Source of the DNA: Enterobacter cloacae complex sp. ECNIH7
GTDB taxonomy: Bacteria; Pseudomonadota; Gammaproteobacteria; Enterobacterales; Enterobacteriaceae
Assembly (NCBI RefSeq): GCF_002208095.1
Contig: NZ_CP017990.1
Coordinates: 2,418,001 to 2,482,000 of the forward strand
Reading direction: 5' to 3'
DNA length: 64,000 bases
Shown here one piece after another: positions 1 through 8,717 of this stretch. The notes below the pieces were generated by a model. That model saw only the letters and a program-made list of their open reading frames with translations. It did not search any database and had not been told where the DNA came from. The stretch's first letter is position 1. Each line of letters starts with the position of its first letter. Both the position numbers and the translations under genes were made by a program.

Positions 1-1
1 G

Positions 2-760
2 GGCTACGTCCTGACGGCCGAAGCCGCCACCGGCGGCCACAGCGGGACCATCACCGGGACCGGGTATAACGACACCTTTATCGCAGAGGACGGCACCTAT
101 ACCTACAACGGCTCCGGCGGCTGGAATACCCACTCCGACTACGACACCTGGAGCAACACCGGCGGGATGGACGTGGTGGATTACCGCAACGCGACCTCCG
201 GCGTTAACGTTGATTTGCGCCTCTCAACCGCGCAGAACACCGGGTTCGGTACCACGCGACTGTTGAACATTGAAGGCATCAACGGCTCGGATTACGACGA
301 CGTTATTACCGGCAACAGCGGTGATAACCAGTTCGAAGGGCGCGGCGGAAACGACACCTTCAACATCGGCAGCGGTGGTCACGATACGTTGCTCTACAAG
401 CTGATCAACGCCTCGGATGCGACGGGCGGTAACGGTCACGACGTGGTGAACGGCTTTACGGTCGGCACCTGGGAAGGGACCGCGGACACGGATCGTATTG
501 ACCTGCGCGATCTGCTCTCCGGCAGCGGCTATACGGGCACGGGCTCGGCGAGCTACGTGAACGGCGTCGCCACGCTGGACAGCAGCGCGGGCAATATCAG
601 CGATTACATCCGCGTGGTGCAAAACGGCAGCAATACCGAGATCCAGGTTGACCTGGACGGTACCGGCGGTCAGTTCTCGCCAACCACCCTGGTGACGCTG
701 AACGGCGTGCAGACGGATCTGGCAACGCTGCTGGCGAACCATCAGCTGTTAATTGCGTAA
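2..760 (+). CDS. Large RTX-type adhesin, C-terminal part (5' end outside window)
   Basis: The open frame enters at the left edge and gives the last 252 residues of a much larger protein. It carries Asp/Gly-rich calcium-binding RTX-like repeats (for example GSDYDDVITGNSGDNQFEG, then GGNDTFNIGSGGHDT) followed by the DFTVG/IDLRDLL-like block and a short hydrophobic tail ending LLIA. This is the usual C-terminal secretion signal of giant type I-secreted adhesins (BapA/SiiE/LapA-like). Such proteins are exported in one step to the cell surface and mediate biofilm or host adhesion. The exporter genes directly downstream agree with this. The N-terminal repeats and any retention module lie outside the window, so the subtype cannot be fixed. 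Confidence 0.85.
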   Translation, partial: GYVLTAEAATGGHSGTITGTGYNDTFIAEDGTYTYNGSGGWNTHSDYDTWSNTGGMDVVDYRNATSGVNVDLRLSTAQNTGFGTTRLLNIEGINGSDYDDVITGNSGDNQFEGRGGNDTFNIGSGGHDTLLYKLINASDATGGNGHDVVNGFTVGTWEGTADTDRIDLRDLLSGSGYTGTGSASYVNGVATLDSSAGNISDYIRVVQNGSNTEIQVDLDGTGGQFSPTTLVTLNGVQTDLATLLANHQLLIA

Positions 761-766
761 AACAAC

Positions 767-796
767 GCCGCGGGGAGCGATCCTCGCGGCCTTTTG
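767..796 (+). terminator. Rho-independent terminator after the adhesin gene
   Basis: A nine-pair stem (767-775 with 782-790, one G-T pair) with a six-base loop is followed by TTTT. It starts 6 bases after the adhesin stop codon. It should separate the adhesin transcript from the exporter genes. Confidence 0.7.
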
Positions 797-936
797 CGTT
801 TCTTTACATGAATAGCGATAACCCTATATTTCACAAGATTATTTTGCGGGCTCGTTTAGAGAGTGTTCGATTTTTAATCATTCCGTAAAGGTATCATTTC
901 AGTGCGAAATTACCGCTCTGGACAGGACGTAGCATT

Positions 937-3117
937 ATGAAGACACATCCACAGTACGAACCCTGGCTGCAGGGCATGCTCATCATCGCGAAGCACTACC
1001 GGCTGGATTTCTCAGCGGAGCATGTTCGGGTCACGATTAACCATGAAAGCCAGTCTCCGCGCCAGCTGCTGCTGGAGGAGATGGCGCGCCAGCTTGGGCT
1101 GGGGATGCGTATGGTGGCGGCTGAAGCGGTATCCCTCGATCCGTGGCGCCTGCCGCTGCTGGCGGAATTCACCGGCGGACAAATCGCGGTCATTAACCGC
1201 ATGGACAGCGAAGGCAACGTCAGCCTGCAGTTTAGCGGCGACGCGGGGCTGGAGACCACGCTGACGCGCGATGAGCTCGGGGCGCGGTTAAAAGGGCTGA
1301 TGGTGCTGCGCCCGCTCGAATCCACGCCGGATGCCCGCGTGGACGACTACATCAAACCCTATGAGAAAAACTGGTTCTGGCAGCTGGCTCTGAAGGACTG
1401 GCGACGCTACAGCGACATTATGCTGGTGGCGCTGGTTGCCAACGTGCTGGCGCTCTCCGGCATGGTTTTCTCCATGCAGGTGTACGACAGGGTGGTACCG
1501 TCGCAGTCGGAAGCCACGCTGTGGGTCCTGTTTGGCGGCGTGATGATTGCCATCGTGTTCGAATTCATCATGCGTATGCTGCGGGTGCATATTTCTGACG
1601 TAGTGGGCAAGCGCGCCGACCTGCGTATCTCTGAACGCGTTTTTGCCCACGCGCTGCGGATTAAAAACGGCGCGCGCTCGAAATCAACCGGATCGTTTAT
1701 CGCGCAGATCCGCGAGCTGGAGTCGGTGCGCGAGCTGATCACCTCGACCACCATTGCGGCGATTTCCGATCTGCCGTTCTTCCTGCTGTTCGTCTTTATT
1801 CTGTGGATGATTGGCGGCCCGCTGGTGCTGGTGGTCCTGCTCGCCGTGCCGCTGCTGCTCATCCCCGGCCTGCTGGTGCAGCGCCCGCTGGGGAAACTCT
1901 CCAGCGAAGGGATGCGTGAATCCGCCATCCGCAACGCCACGCTGGTGGAAGCGGTGCAGGGCATTGAAGACATCAAGCTGATGCGCGCCGAGCAGCGTTT
2001 CCAGAACCAGTGGAACAACACCAACGACGTCGCCGCCAGCGTCGGCATGAAGCAGCGCTGGCTGACGGGCCTGCTGCTCACCTGGACGCAGGAGGTGCAG
2101 TCCATCGTCTATGCGGTGGTGCTGCTGGTGGGCTGTTATCTGGTCATCAGCGGTGACATGACCACCGGTGCGCTGGTGGGAACCTCGATTCTGGCATCGC
2201 GCACTATCGCGCCGCTGTCGCAGATCTCAGGCGTGCTCTCGCGCTGGCAGTCGGCAAAGGTGGCGCGCAAGGGGCTGGACGATCTGATGCAGCGCCCGAT
2301 TGACGATCCGCAGCACGGCAAGAAGGTGCATAAAGCCCACCTGCGCGGCGACTATAGCCTTGAGGACGTCGGGTTTTATTACGACGAGGAAGAGAAACTC
2401 ACCGTGCTCAACATCAGCAAGCTGCAGATCCGCGCCGGAGAGCGCGTGGCGGTGCTCGGGCGCAACGGCTCCGGTAAAAGCACGCTGCTACAGCTTCTGG
2501 CGGGCATGCAGGAGCCGCAGCAGGGCAGCATCCTGCTCGACGATATCGCCCTCAATCATCTGGACCCGGCCGACGTGCGTCGCGACATGCAGCTGCTCAG
2601 CCAGCAGGCCCGGCTGTTCTTTGGCTCCGTGCGGGACAACATCCTGATGGGGAACCCGTTAGCCACCGACGATGAGATTCATCAGGCGCTGGTTAACAGC
2701 GGCGCGCTGGAGTTTGTGCGCAAGCAGAAAATGGGGCTGAACTACATCATCAACGAGGGCGGGGCTGGCCTCTCCGGCGGCCAGCGTCAGGCGCTGCTGC
2801 TGGCGCGTGCCCTGATTACCTCGCCGACTATCCTGCTGCTGGACGAGCCTACCGCCTGGCTGGACGAAATGAGCGAGAAGCAGTTTATTCAGCATCTTCA
2901 CAAATGGCTGGGTAAACGCCGGACGCTGGTGGTGGCGACGCATCGCCTGCCGATTCTGGACCTGGTCGACCGCATCATCGTGCTGGAAAACGGCAAGGTG
3001 GTGATGGACGGCCCGCGCGATGCGATCCTGCACCAGCACGGCATGGCGCCGCAGAAAGCCGCGCAGCGTACGGTGACCATGAAGCCGGCGGCGGTTGCAG
3101 AGGAGGGCGCAGCATGA
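937..3117 (+). CDS. Type I secretion ABC exporter (permease/ATPase, LapB-like)
   Basis: Inner-membrane half-transporter of 726 residues that powers export of the neighbouring adhesin. Residues 1-125 form a C39-peptidase-like domain without a recognisable catalytic Cys-His pair, as in LapB/HlyB-type exporters that bind but do not cleave the substrate. A transmembrane region (about 155-430) follows, then the nucleotide-binding domain: Walker A GRNGSGKST at 508-516, signature LSGGQ at 612-616, Walker B ILLLDEP at 632-638 and the switch His at 669. Length matches the family. The stop codon overlaps the start of the HlyD-like gene (ATGA), so the two are translationally coupled. No outer-membrane TolC-like gene is present in the window. 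Confidence 0.9.
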   Translation: MKTHPQYEPWLQGMLIIAKHYRLDFSAEHVRVTINHESQSPRQLLLEEMARQLGLGMRMVAAEAVSLDPWRLPLLAEFTGGQIAVINRMDSEGNVSLQFSGDAGLETTLTRDELGARLKGLMVLRPLESTPDARVDDYIKPYEKNWFWQLALKDWRRYSDIMLVALVANVLALSGMVFSMQVYDRVVPSQSEATLWVLFGGVMIAIVFEFIMRMLRVHISDVVGKRADLRISERVFAHALRIKNGARSKSTGSFIAQIRELESVRELITSTTIAAISDLPFFLLFVFILWMIGGPLVLVVLLAVPLLLIPGLLVQRPLGKLSSEGMRESAIRNATLVEAVQGIEDIKLMRAEQRFQNQWNNTNDVAASVGMKQRWLTGLLLTWTQEVQSIVYAVVLLVGCYLVISGDMTTGALVGTSILASRTIAPLSQISGVLSRWQSAKVARKGLDDLMQRPIDDPQHGKKVHKAHLRGDYSLEDVGFYYDEEEKLTVLNISKLQIRAGERVAVLGRNGSGKSTLLQLLAGMQEPQQGSILLDDIALNHLDPADVRRDMQLLSQQARLFFGSVRDNILMGNPLATDDEIHQALVNSGALEFVRKQKMGLNYIINEGGAGLSGGQRQALLLARALITSPTILLLDEPTAWLDEMSEKQFIQHLHKWLGKRRTLVVATHRLPILDLVDRIIVLENGKVVMDGPRDAILHQHGMAPQKAAQRTVTMKPAAVAEEGAA

Positions 3118-4289
3118 ATGATTTCTCTCGTTTCAATAGCCGACTGAAGGAGCCGCGCCTGCCGCGCTCGTCGCTGGTGGCATGGTCCCTGTTCGCCCTG
3201 CTGGCGGTGTTTATCGCCTGGGCAAGCCTGTTCCATCTGGATGAAGTGACGACCGGCAGCGGCAAGGTCATACCGTCTTCGCATGAGCAGGTCATCCAGT
3301 CTCTGGAAGGCGGCATCATCCACAGCCTGATGGTGCGCGAAGGCGACATCGTGGAACGCGGCCAGCAGCTCGCGCAGCTTGACCGGACAAAAACCGAGTC
3401 GAGCGTGCTGGAGAGCGAGTCTCGCCTGAATGCGGCGCTGGCAACCGCTGCGCGCCTGAAGGCCGAGGTGAACGACACGGAGCTCGCGTTTCCGGAGGAG
3501 CTGGATGACGACGTTGAGCTGGTCAAACAGGAAACGGCGCTCTATCAGTCCCGTCGTGAAAGCCTCGAAAAAGGGCTGGCCGGCTTGCGTCAGGGCGCCG
3601 AGCTGGTGCAGCGCGAGCTGTCGTTAACCCGACCGCTAGTGACCCAGGGAGCGGCCAGCAAGGTTGAGGTGTTACGTCTTGAGCGTCAAAAAAATGAGCT
3701 TGAGAATAAAATCACCGAGATGAAAAACCAGTATTACGTTCGCGCCCGTGAAGAGCTGGCAAAAGCCAATGCGGAGATTGAGGCCCAGCGTTCGGTGATG
3801 AAAGGGCGTGAGGACTCCCTGACCCGGCTGACCTTCAATGCCCCGGTTCGCGGGATCGTGAAGGATATTGACGTCACGACCGTGGGAGGCGTTATCCCGC
3901 CGAACGGCAAGCTGATGAGCCTTGTCCCGCTTGACGATCAGATGGTAGTCGAGGCGAAAATCTCGCCGCGCGATGTGGCGTTTATTCATCCTGGCCAGAA
4001 AGCGCTGGTGAAAATTACGGCCTATGACTACTCCATTTACGGCGGGCTGGAAGGGGAAGTGACCATGATTTCGCCGGACACCCTGCAGGATGAGGTGAAA
4101 AGGGATGTCTACTACTATCGCGTTTATATTCGTACCGACAGTAACCATCTGACCAATAAGCAGGGTCAGGAATTTCCGGTCTTTCCGGGCATGATTGCCA
4201 CCGTTGATATTAAAACCGGCAGCAAAACCATTCTGGATTATCTGTTGAAACCGCTGAACAAGGCAAAAGAGGCGCTGCGGGAACGATAG
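3114..4289 (+). CDS. HlyD-family type I secretion periplasmic adaptor (LapC-like)
   Basis: Membrane-fusion protein of 391 residues. It has a short cytoplasmic N-terminus, one membrane segment (about 20-41), a lipoyl-like half (GSGKVIPSSHEQVIQSLEGG), a long charged alpha-helical hairpin (about 90-225) and a C-terminal beta-barrel with the FNAPVRGIVKDI motif. It bridges the ABC protein to an outer-membrane TolC-like channel. The start codon overlaps the stop of the ABC gene by four bases. Family and role are clear; the partner channel must be encoded elsewhere. Confidence 0.9.
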   Translation: MNDFSRFNSRLKEPRLPRSSLVAWSLFALLAVFIAWASLFHLDEVTTGSGKVIPSSHEQVIQSLEGGIIHSLMVREGDIVERGQQLAQLDRTKTESSVLESESRLNAALATAARLKAEVNDTELAFPEELDDDVELVKQETALYQSRRESLEKGLAGLRQGAELVQRELSLTRPLVTQGAASKVEVLRLERQKNELENKITEMKNQYYVRAREELAKANAEIEAQRSVMKGREDSLTRLTFNAPVRGIVKDIDVTTVGGVIPPNGKLMSLVPLDDQMVVEAKISPRDVAFIHPGQKALVKITAYDYSIYGGLEGEVTMISPDTLQDEVKRDVYYYRVYIRTDSNHLTNKQGQEFPVFPGMIATVDIKTGSKTILDYLLKPLNKAKEALRER

Positions 4290-4295
4290 GGGAAT

Positions 4296-4317
4296 GGCGT
4301 TCGGGACTCCGAACGCC
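4296..4317. terminator. Perfect hairpin between converging genes
   Basis: GGCGTTCGG and CCGAACGCC pair over nine bases around a GACT loop, 6 bases after the adaptor stop and 8 bases from the stop of the facing gene. There is no clear T-tract on either side, so it may be a weak bidirectional terminator or a transcript-end stabiliser. Confidence 0.45.
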
Positions 4318-4324
4318 TGCTGGA

Positions 4325-5275
4325 TTATACGGTTGACGTCACGTTGTGAGCGTGGCGTCGCTCTTTAGGCACAACGTTGATGTAATGCGTAACATACGCA
4401 AAATATAAACCGGCATAATTTTCGACAAGGTCGATAAACGCCGGGTATATCGACATCCGACCATCACCACGATCTTTAAGATATCCCGCCTCTTGTGCCG
4501 ATTTGATAATTCGGTTGACGTGGATGCGTGAAACAAAAAATTCTTTTGCGAGCGTGCTGGCTGAATAGTCAATGACCGCACCGTGAGCGGATTTATTTTT
4601 CATGGCCTGCAGATAGATATAAAGCATAATCATACGACCTCCATCTTTATCAATAAATAATCCCACCTCAGGCAACACCTTTCTGAACGTTAATCCCCGA
4701 AAAAGATATTCAGCCGCGCGGCGGAAGAAGTTGTTTCTCAAAATATCATTATCCAGCAGATTAACATTAATATTAAATGCCGGATAAAGAATGCTGACGG
4801 GCAAAAAAGCGCCGGACATATAACGCTTAAGTTCATTGAGTCCTTTTTCAGTTGGCGCGATTCTCGTTTTGCGTCGATCATCCGTGCAGCGCCAGGTCCT
4901 GATGCGCCCGGTGGTTCTCAGTATCGTAATGATCGCAATCACGCTGTTGGGGCTGGCTATTTTATAGCGAGAGCATAGCTCTTTAATCTCTGAAACTGAC
5001 TCGGCCTGATTTCCAAAAATAAAACAACACATGGAGAGAATAATGTTAAATCGTGATTCCTGCAGCATTGTCTTGTAGAACAAAGGTTGTTTTTTGTAGA
5101 TGGAGTCATTAATTGTGTAGTGCTCTAATATTGCCTCACCGAATCGCGGATTGTTCTTTATAACATCCCTTCGATGTAGCAAGGCCCTGGATGAGATGTG
5201 ATTATCCATAGCATTTTTCTCGTATTTGAATGAGCCGATAGATGAAGTGTCCACTCTTCTTTTCGGAATTTTCAT
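4325..5275 (-). CDS. Unrecognised protein with two winged-helix-like regions, probable regulator
   Basis: I do not recognise this 316-residue protein. It is basic and has no signal peptide. Two stretches look like winged helix-turn-helix DNA-binding regions: about 85-155 (SPNSVIAIITILRTTGRIRT, then RRKTRIAPTEKGLNELKRYM) and about 230-285 (STLAKEFFVSRIHVNRIIKS, then AGYLKDRGDGRMSIYP). The middle is rich in aromatic and hydrophobic residues and could be a sensor or dimer domain. The start is supported by AGGG five bases upstream. It is AT-richer than its neighbours and is divergent from the LuxR/EAL gene, next to the adhesin exporter, so control of adhesin expression is a reasonable guess only. 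Confidence 0.6.
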   Translation of the reverse strand: MKIPKRRVDTSSIGSFKYEKNAMDNHISSRALLHRRDVIKNNPRFGEAILEHYTINDSIYKKQPLFYKTMLQESRFNIILSMCCFIFGNQAESVSEIKELCSRYKIASPNSVIAIITILRTTGRIRTWRCTDDRRKTRIAPTEKGLNELKRYMSGAFLPVSILYPAFNINVNLLDNDILRNNFFRRAAEYLFRGLTFRKVLPEVGLFIDKDGGRMIMLYIYLQAMKNKSAHGAVIDYSASTLAKEFFVSRIHVNRIIKSAQEAGYLKDRGDGRMSIYPAFIDLVENYAGLYFAYVTHYINVVPKERRHAHNVTSTV

Positions 5276-5484
5276 TATACCCTGAGAATAAGATATTTGC
5301 CGTTGTTATTTGCAAAGAAAAGTACATTTAAACGACGGTGATTAACGCAAAGATGTTCCTGTGAGTTCAGCTGATATCTGTTTCTTACCCTGAGGCGGTA
5401 CTGTAAAATTAATGTTTATAACAGGTGCGTTAAATTTTACGTATTCACAAATGGAAATGGCGCCTTAGTGCCCAGGAGCAGTTT
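5276..5484. promoter_or_regulatory. Divergent AT-rich regulatory region with an inverted repeat
   Basis: This 209-base spacer must hold both promoters for the divergent regulators. GTAAAATT (5403-5410) and AATTTTAC (5433-5440) form a perfect inverted repeat 22 bases apart, a possible operator for one of the flanking DNA-binding proteins. No promoter could be placed with certainty. Confidence 0.35.
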
Positions 5485-6948
5485 ATGACCCACAAAATTT
5501 CTCTCAGAAATGAGGCGTGCGATGAACATAAATTTGTCATCTCCGCCTGCGGTTTTACGTTCCAGGGATATCGTCTGATCCTTAACCAGTACGGAATACA
5601 GGCTTCGCATATTCACTTTGACGGGGATGAGGCATCCCAACAGGATCTGGAAAATATCCTTATAAATCAGAGCGCTCATATTGTGGTGTTTCTCGGTAAA
5701 GGTATCGTCAGTCTCCTGGAGAGCCTGAAGCGACTGGCATCCGTGCTCAATGCACTTCCCGTTATTCGACGCGTCACCCTGTATGGCGACATACCGGATG
5801 GCTGGCTATATCGCACCCTGGGCACTCTTTTAAATAATAGTTATCAATTATCATTGATTCGCATAGCCCGCGTTTCAGATGTCGTCACTGGTTCTCAAAC
5901 GCACCATCATGTTTTTAAAGATCGTTCGTACTTATTACGCGATCGCTACAAGGATAATTCTTCGCAAGACAACGTAAAATGGCTAACAAAAAGAGAGATT
6001 GACGTTTTATTAAATTTCTACCGCGGAATGTCCGTAAAAGAAATGTGCGATGAAATGGGGCTTTCTAATAAAACGGTTTATACGCACCGTAAGGAAGGCG
6101 TGCTGAAATTACGCTTAATTAAGCGGTGGTTACACGATTCGCACAATTTTAATGCGGAAAGAAGTATCAAGCGGCGGAGTCAAAATACGGAGTTTACGGA
6201 TAAGGAAGCAGAGATTTTCAATGCATTATATAAAAAAGAGATCTTCCCTGCTTATCAGATCATTACCGATCGTGACAAAAAAGGCGTAGGCTTTGAGATA
6301 CTGATCCGCTGGAATAAAAACGGTAAAATTGTCAAGCCGGCCAGTTTTCTCACGGATATTTCAAACCATGAGATATGGTTAAAAATAACGGCGTTAGTCA
6401 TCCATGCCGCCGTGTCCGGGATTAATAAGTATAACGGTAAATACTATTTTTCTGTGAATATTCCGCCTCGCCTGGCTTCCGGGAATGCATTGCCTGATAT
6501 GGCAAAGAAAGCTATCGACATGCTGCTCAAACCGCAGTGGGCCGAGAAGCTGGTCTTTGAATTCGCCGAAGATATTGACGTGACGAAGGACAAAAGGATC
6601 CCTGAAACCATGCGGCATTTACGAAATACGGGGTGTCGATTGTTCCTGGATGACTGCTTCTCTAATCATCAAACTATGTTCCCGGTGCGACAGGTGCATT
6701 TTGATGGTCTTAAGCTGGATCGGGACATCGTTGAGCATTTTGTGGCAAACGACAATGACTATAACCTGATTAAAGCGATACAGATTTACAGCGACATGAC
6801 CGGAACGGACTGTATTGCCGAGGGGGTTGACAGTGAAGAAAAGTTTGAAAAATTAGTCGCGCTGGGCGTCAAAAACTTTCAGGGATATTATTTATCGCGG
6901 GCCGTGAAAGAGGAAGAGTTAGATCGCATGGTCAGGATTTTTAGCTAA
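5485..6948 (+). CDS. LuxR-type HTH / EAL-domain protein (putative c-di-GMP phosphodiesterase or sensor)
   Basis: 487 residues in three parts: an N-terminal receiver-like region without an obvious phospho-acceptor (1-150), a LuxR-type helix-turn-helix (about 166-213, WLTKREIDVLLNFYRGMSVK), and an EAL domain (about 230-487). The EAL signature reads FEIL (E271) instead of EAL. The other catalytic positions are kept: N325, E359, D389-D390, K410, E446 and Q466. The usual DDFG loop reads DDCF. The layout resembles E. coli YahA. It could hydrolyse c-di-GMP or use it as a ligand for DNA binding. AGGAG at 5474-5478 supports the start. Being beside an adhesin/T1SS locus suggests biofilm control. Confidence 0.8.
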   Translation: MTHKISLRNEACDEHKFVISACGFTFQGYRLILNQYGIQASHIHFDGDEASQQDLENILINQSAHIVVFLGKGIVSLLESLKRLASVLNALPVIRRVTLYGDIPDGWLYRTLGTLLNNSYQLSLIRIARVSDVVTGSQTHHHVFKDRSYLLRDRYKDNSSQDNVKWLTKREIDVLLNFYRGMSVKEMCDEMGLSNKTVYTHRKEGVLKLRLIKRWLHDSHNFNAERSIKRRSQNTEFTDKEAEIFNALYKKEIFPAYQIITDRDKKGVGFEILIRWNKNGKIVKPASFLTDISNHEIWLKITALVIHAAVSGINKYNGKYYFSVNIPPRLASGNALPDMAKKAIDMLLKPQWAEKLVFEFAEDIDVTKDKRIPETMRHLRNTGCRLFLDDCFSNHQTMFPVRQVHFDGLKLDRDIVEHFVANDNDYNLIKAIQIYSDMTGTDCIAEGVDSEEKFEKLVALGVKNFQGYYLSRAVKEEELDRMVRIFS

Positions 6949-6956
6949 GAAAAAAT

Positions 6957-6979
6957 AAAGCCCCGAAGGGCCTTTTATT
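6957..6979. terminator. Bidirectional terminator
   Basis: GCCC-CGAA-GGGC hairpin (6960-6971) flanked by an A-rich run on the left and CTTTTATTATTTT on the right, between two converging genes. It can end transcripts from both sides. Confidence 0.7.
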
Positions 6980-7250
6980 ATTTTCGACCCAGCAGCAGGC
7001 CGAGAACAATACCGACCGCACCCGCTGCGACGAGGCCGGTGAGGGGATTATTTCTGACAGCTTCAGTAACGTCGGAAACGGCATCGCTGGCCTGTGCGGC
7101 ATATTTTTTAGCCGCACCTTTTACCTGATGCTTTGGTGAATCGACGAATTCACCAAACTGCTGCTGCGCTGAACCTGCAAGCTCGTCAAATTTATTTTTT
7201 GCTTTATCTTCAGCAAACTGGGTGTTTTTATCAGTACCGAAATCAGACAT
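6978..7250 (-). CDS. Small membrane-anchored CsbD/DUF883-like stress protein
   Basis: 90 residues. The first half is highly charged and helical with a CsbD-like pattern (KAKNKFDELAGSAQQQFGEF). The C-terminus has the DUF883 (YqjD/ElaB) anchor: VRNNPLTGLVAAGAVGIVLG ending LLLGRK, a Gly-rich membrane helix with basic cap. Members of DUF883 are sigma-S-controlled and tether ribosomes to the inner membrane in stationary phase; whether this one does is inferred. A strong GGAGG lies five bases before the ATG. Confidence 0.8.
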   Translation of the reverse strand: MSDFGTDKNTQFAEDKAKNKFDELAGSAQQQFGEFVDSPKHQVKGAAKKYAAQASDAVSDVTEAVRNNPLTGLVAAGAVGIVLGLLLGRK

Positions 7251-7369
7251 TTTTACCTCCTTTTGTTGATAATTAAAGGATAGCCGCTCTTTCTGGATGT
7301 GGGAAACATAAGGCTAAATTCGGTACACGTCAGGGCTGTTTTCGGATATATCTCTATACCGGGAACCCG

Positions 7370-8038
7370 TTATTTCTCATTGTCATCCTGACCGTAATAC
7401 AGTTTCCCAATGCGAATCAGCGGGCGTCCCTGAGACTTACGATGCAGGTTACTGTCCCTGAGTGAATAAACGCACCCGCAGTACTCCTGCTGGTAAAACT
7501 GCTCCCGCTTGCTGATCTCAATCATGCGAGAGGAGCCGCCCTGTTTACGCCAGTTATAGTCCCAGTAAACCATACCCGGATAGCGCGCGGCAGCACGCTG
7601 GCCGCAGTCATTTATCTGCTGCATGTTTTTCCAGCGGGAGATCCCCAGCGAGCTGCTGATGACGCTGAATCCATTTTCTGCCGCATAGAGCGCCGTACGC
7701 TCGAAACGCATATCGAAGCACATGGTGCAGCGGACGCCACGCTCGGGTTCCCATTCCATGCCTTTCGCGCGCTCAAACCAGTTATCGGTGTCGTAATCGG
7801 CATCAACAAACGGCACGCCGTGTTTTTCCGCAAACCGAATATTTTCCTCCTTCCGAATGAGGTATTCCTTCTGCGGATGGATATTGGGATTGTAGAAGAA
7901 AATCGTGTAGTCAATCCCCGACGCCTGGATTGCCTCCATCACTTCACCCGAGCAGGGGGCGCAGCAGGAGTGCAACAGCAGCCTGTCGGCACCGTCTGGC
8001 AGGGAAAGTTGTGGGCGGATAAAAGGGGCTGTCGTCAT
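7370..8038 (-). CDS. queH: Epoxyqueuosine reductase QueH (DUF208)
   Basis: 222 residues. It catalyses the last step of tRNA queuosine synthesis, reducing epoxyqueuosine to queuosine in the wobble position of GUN anticodons. The N-terminal HSCCAPC motif (C25, C26, C29), the central RCTMCFDMR and the C-terminal YCGC cysteines are the cluster/iron ligands and redox cysteines typical of QueH. The open frame runs 45 codons further upstream without family similarity, so the ATG at 8038 is chosen although its ribosome site is weak. QueH is the non-orthologous replacement of cobalamin-dependent QueG used by E. coli. Confidence 0.85.
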   Translation of the reverse strand: MTTAPFIRPQLSLPDGADRLLLHSCCAPCSGEVMEAIQASGIDYTIFFYNPNIHPQKEYLIRKEENIRFAEKHGVPFVDADYDTDNWFERAKGMEWEPERGVRCTMCFDMRFERTALYAAENGFSVISSSLGISRWKNMQQINDCGQRAAARYPGMVYWDYNWRKQGGSSRMIEISKREQFYQQEYCGCVYSLRDSNLHRKSQGRPLIRIGKLYYGQDDNEK

Positions 8039-8162
8039 GGCGTTCTGCAATATGTTTATGAAATTTATGGAAGGGTAGCATAAATTCAGAATCTGTTGAG
8101 GCGGGATCAAGGCAGGACAGAGCGATCCCGCAGGGCGGGATCTTCTCCGGTACCACGTGTCG

Positions 8163-8639
8163 CTATTCGGCAAATTTCAGCAGCGCGTCGCTATCAAGAC
8201 GATAGCGAACCCATTCGGACTGCGGCAGCGCGCCTATGCTAAGGTAAAAATCAATGGCGGGCTGGTTCCAGTCCAGCAAGCTCCATTCAAGGCGGCCGCA
8301 CTGCCGTTTTACCGCGAGCTGCGCGATATGTTTCAGCAGCGCTCTTCCCGCGCCTTTACCGCGATAATCCGGAGAAACGTACAGGTCTTCCATATAAATC
8401 CCGTTGCGTCCCAGCCAGGTCGAATAGCTGGTGAAGAACACGGCATAGCCGGCTATCTTGCCGTCAAACTCCGCGATCAACGCTTCGGTTTTTGTGCCTG
8501 CGCCAAAGAGCGTTTCGCGGATCTCCTCCGGCGTGGTAACCACTTCTTCCGGCGCTTTTTCATACACCGCCAGCTCGTAGATCATGGCGTATATTGCCGC
8601 TGCATCTTCGGGGCGGGCCTGACGAATGGTGATGCTCAT
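8163..8639 (-). CDS. GNAT acetyltransferase, spermidine/diamine (SSAT-like) type
   Basis: 158 residues. The acetyl-CoA loop YRGKGAG lies at 92-98, and the region [16 protein letters not shown], then [16 protein letters not shown], closely parallels animal spermidine/spermine N1-acetyltransferase. Polyamine or other primary-amine acetylation is likely but not proven. The start at 8639 has AGGAAA seven bases upstream; a longer in-frame start exists but has no support. It is divergent from the LysR gene at 8718, and the coding ends are close to it, so the two may share a control region. Confidence 0.8.
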   Translation of the reverse strand: MSITIRQARPEDAAAIYAMIYELAVYEKAPEEVVTTPEEIRETLFGAGTKTEALIAEFDGKIAGYAVFFTSYSTWLGRNGIYMEDLYVSPDYRGKGAGRALLKHIAQLAVKRQCGRLEWSLLDWNQPAIDFYLSIGALPQSEWVRYRLDSDALLKFAE

Positions 8640-8717
8640 TGTTTTTCCTGTGTTTCGATTGATGGCGTTAAGCATACGGAGTATTGTCCGAAGAATTAAG
8701 TGCAATGAAATCAACAA

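Noticed and set aside
8124..8142. GATCCCGC/GCGGGATC hairpin between queH and the acetyltransferase
   Set aside because: Strong stem but no T-tract on the expected strand; not confident enough to call a terminator.
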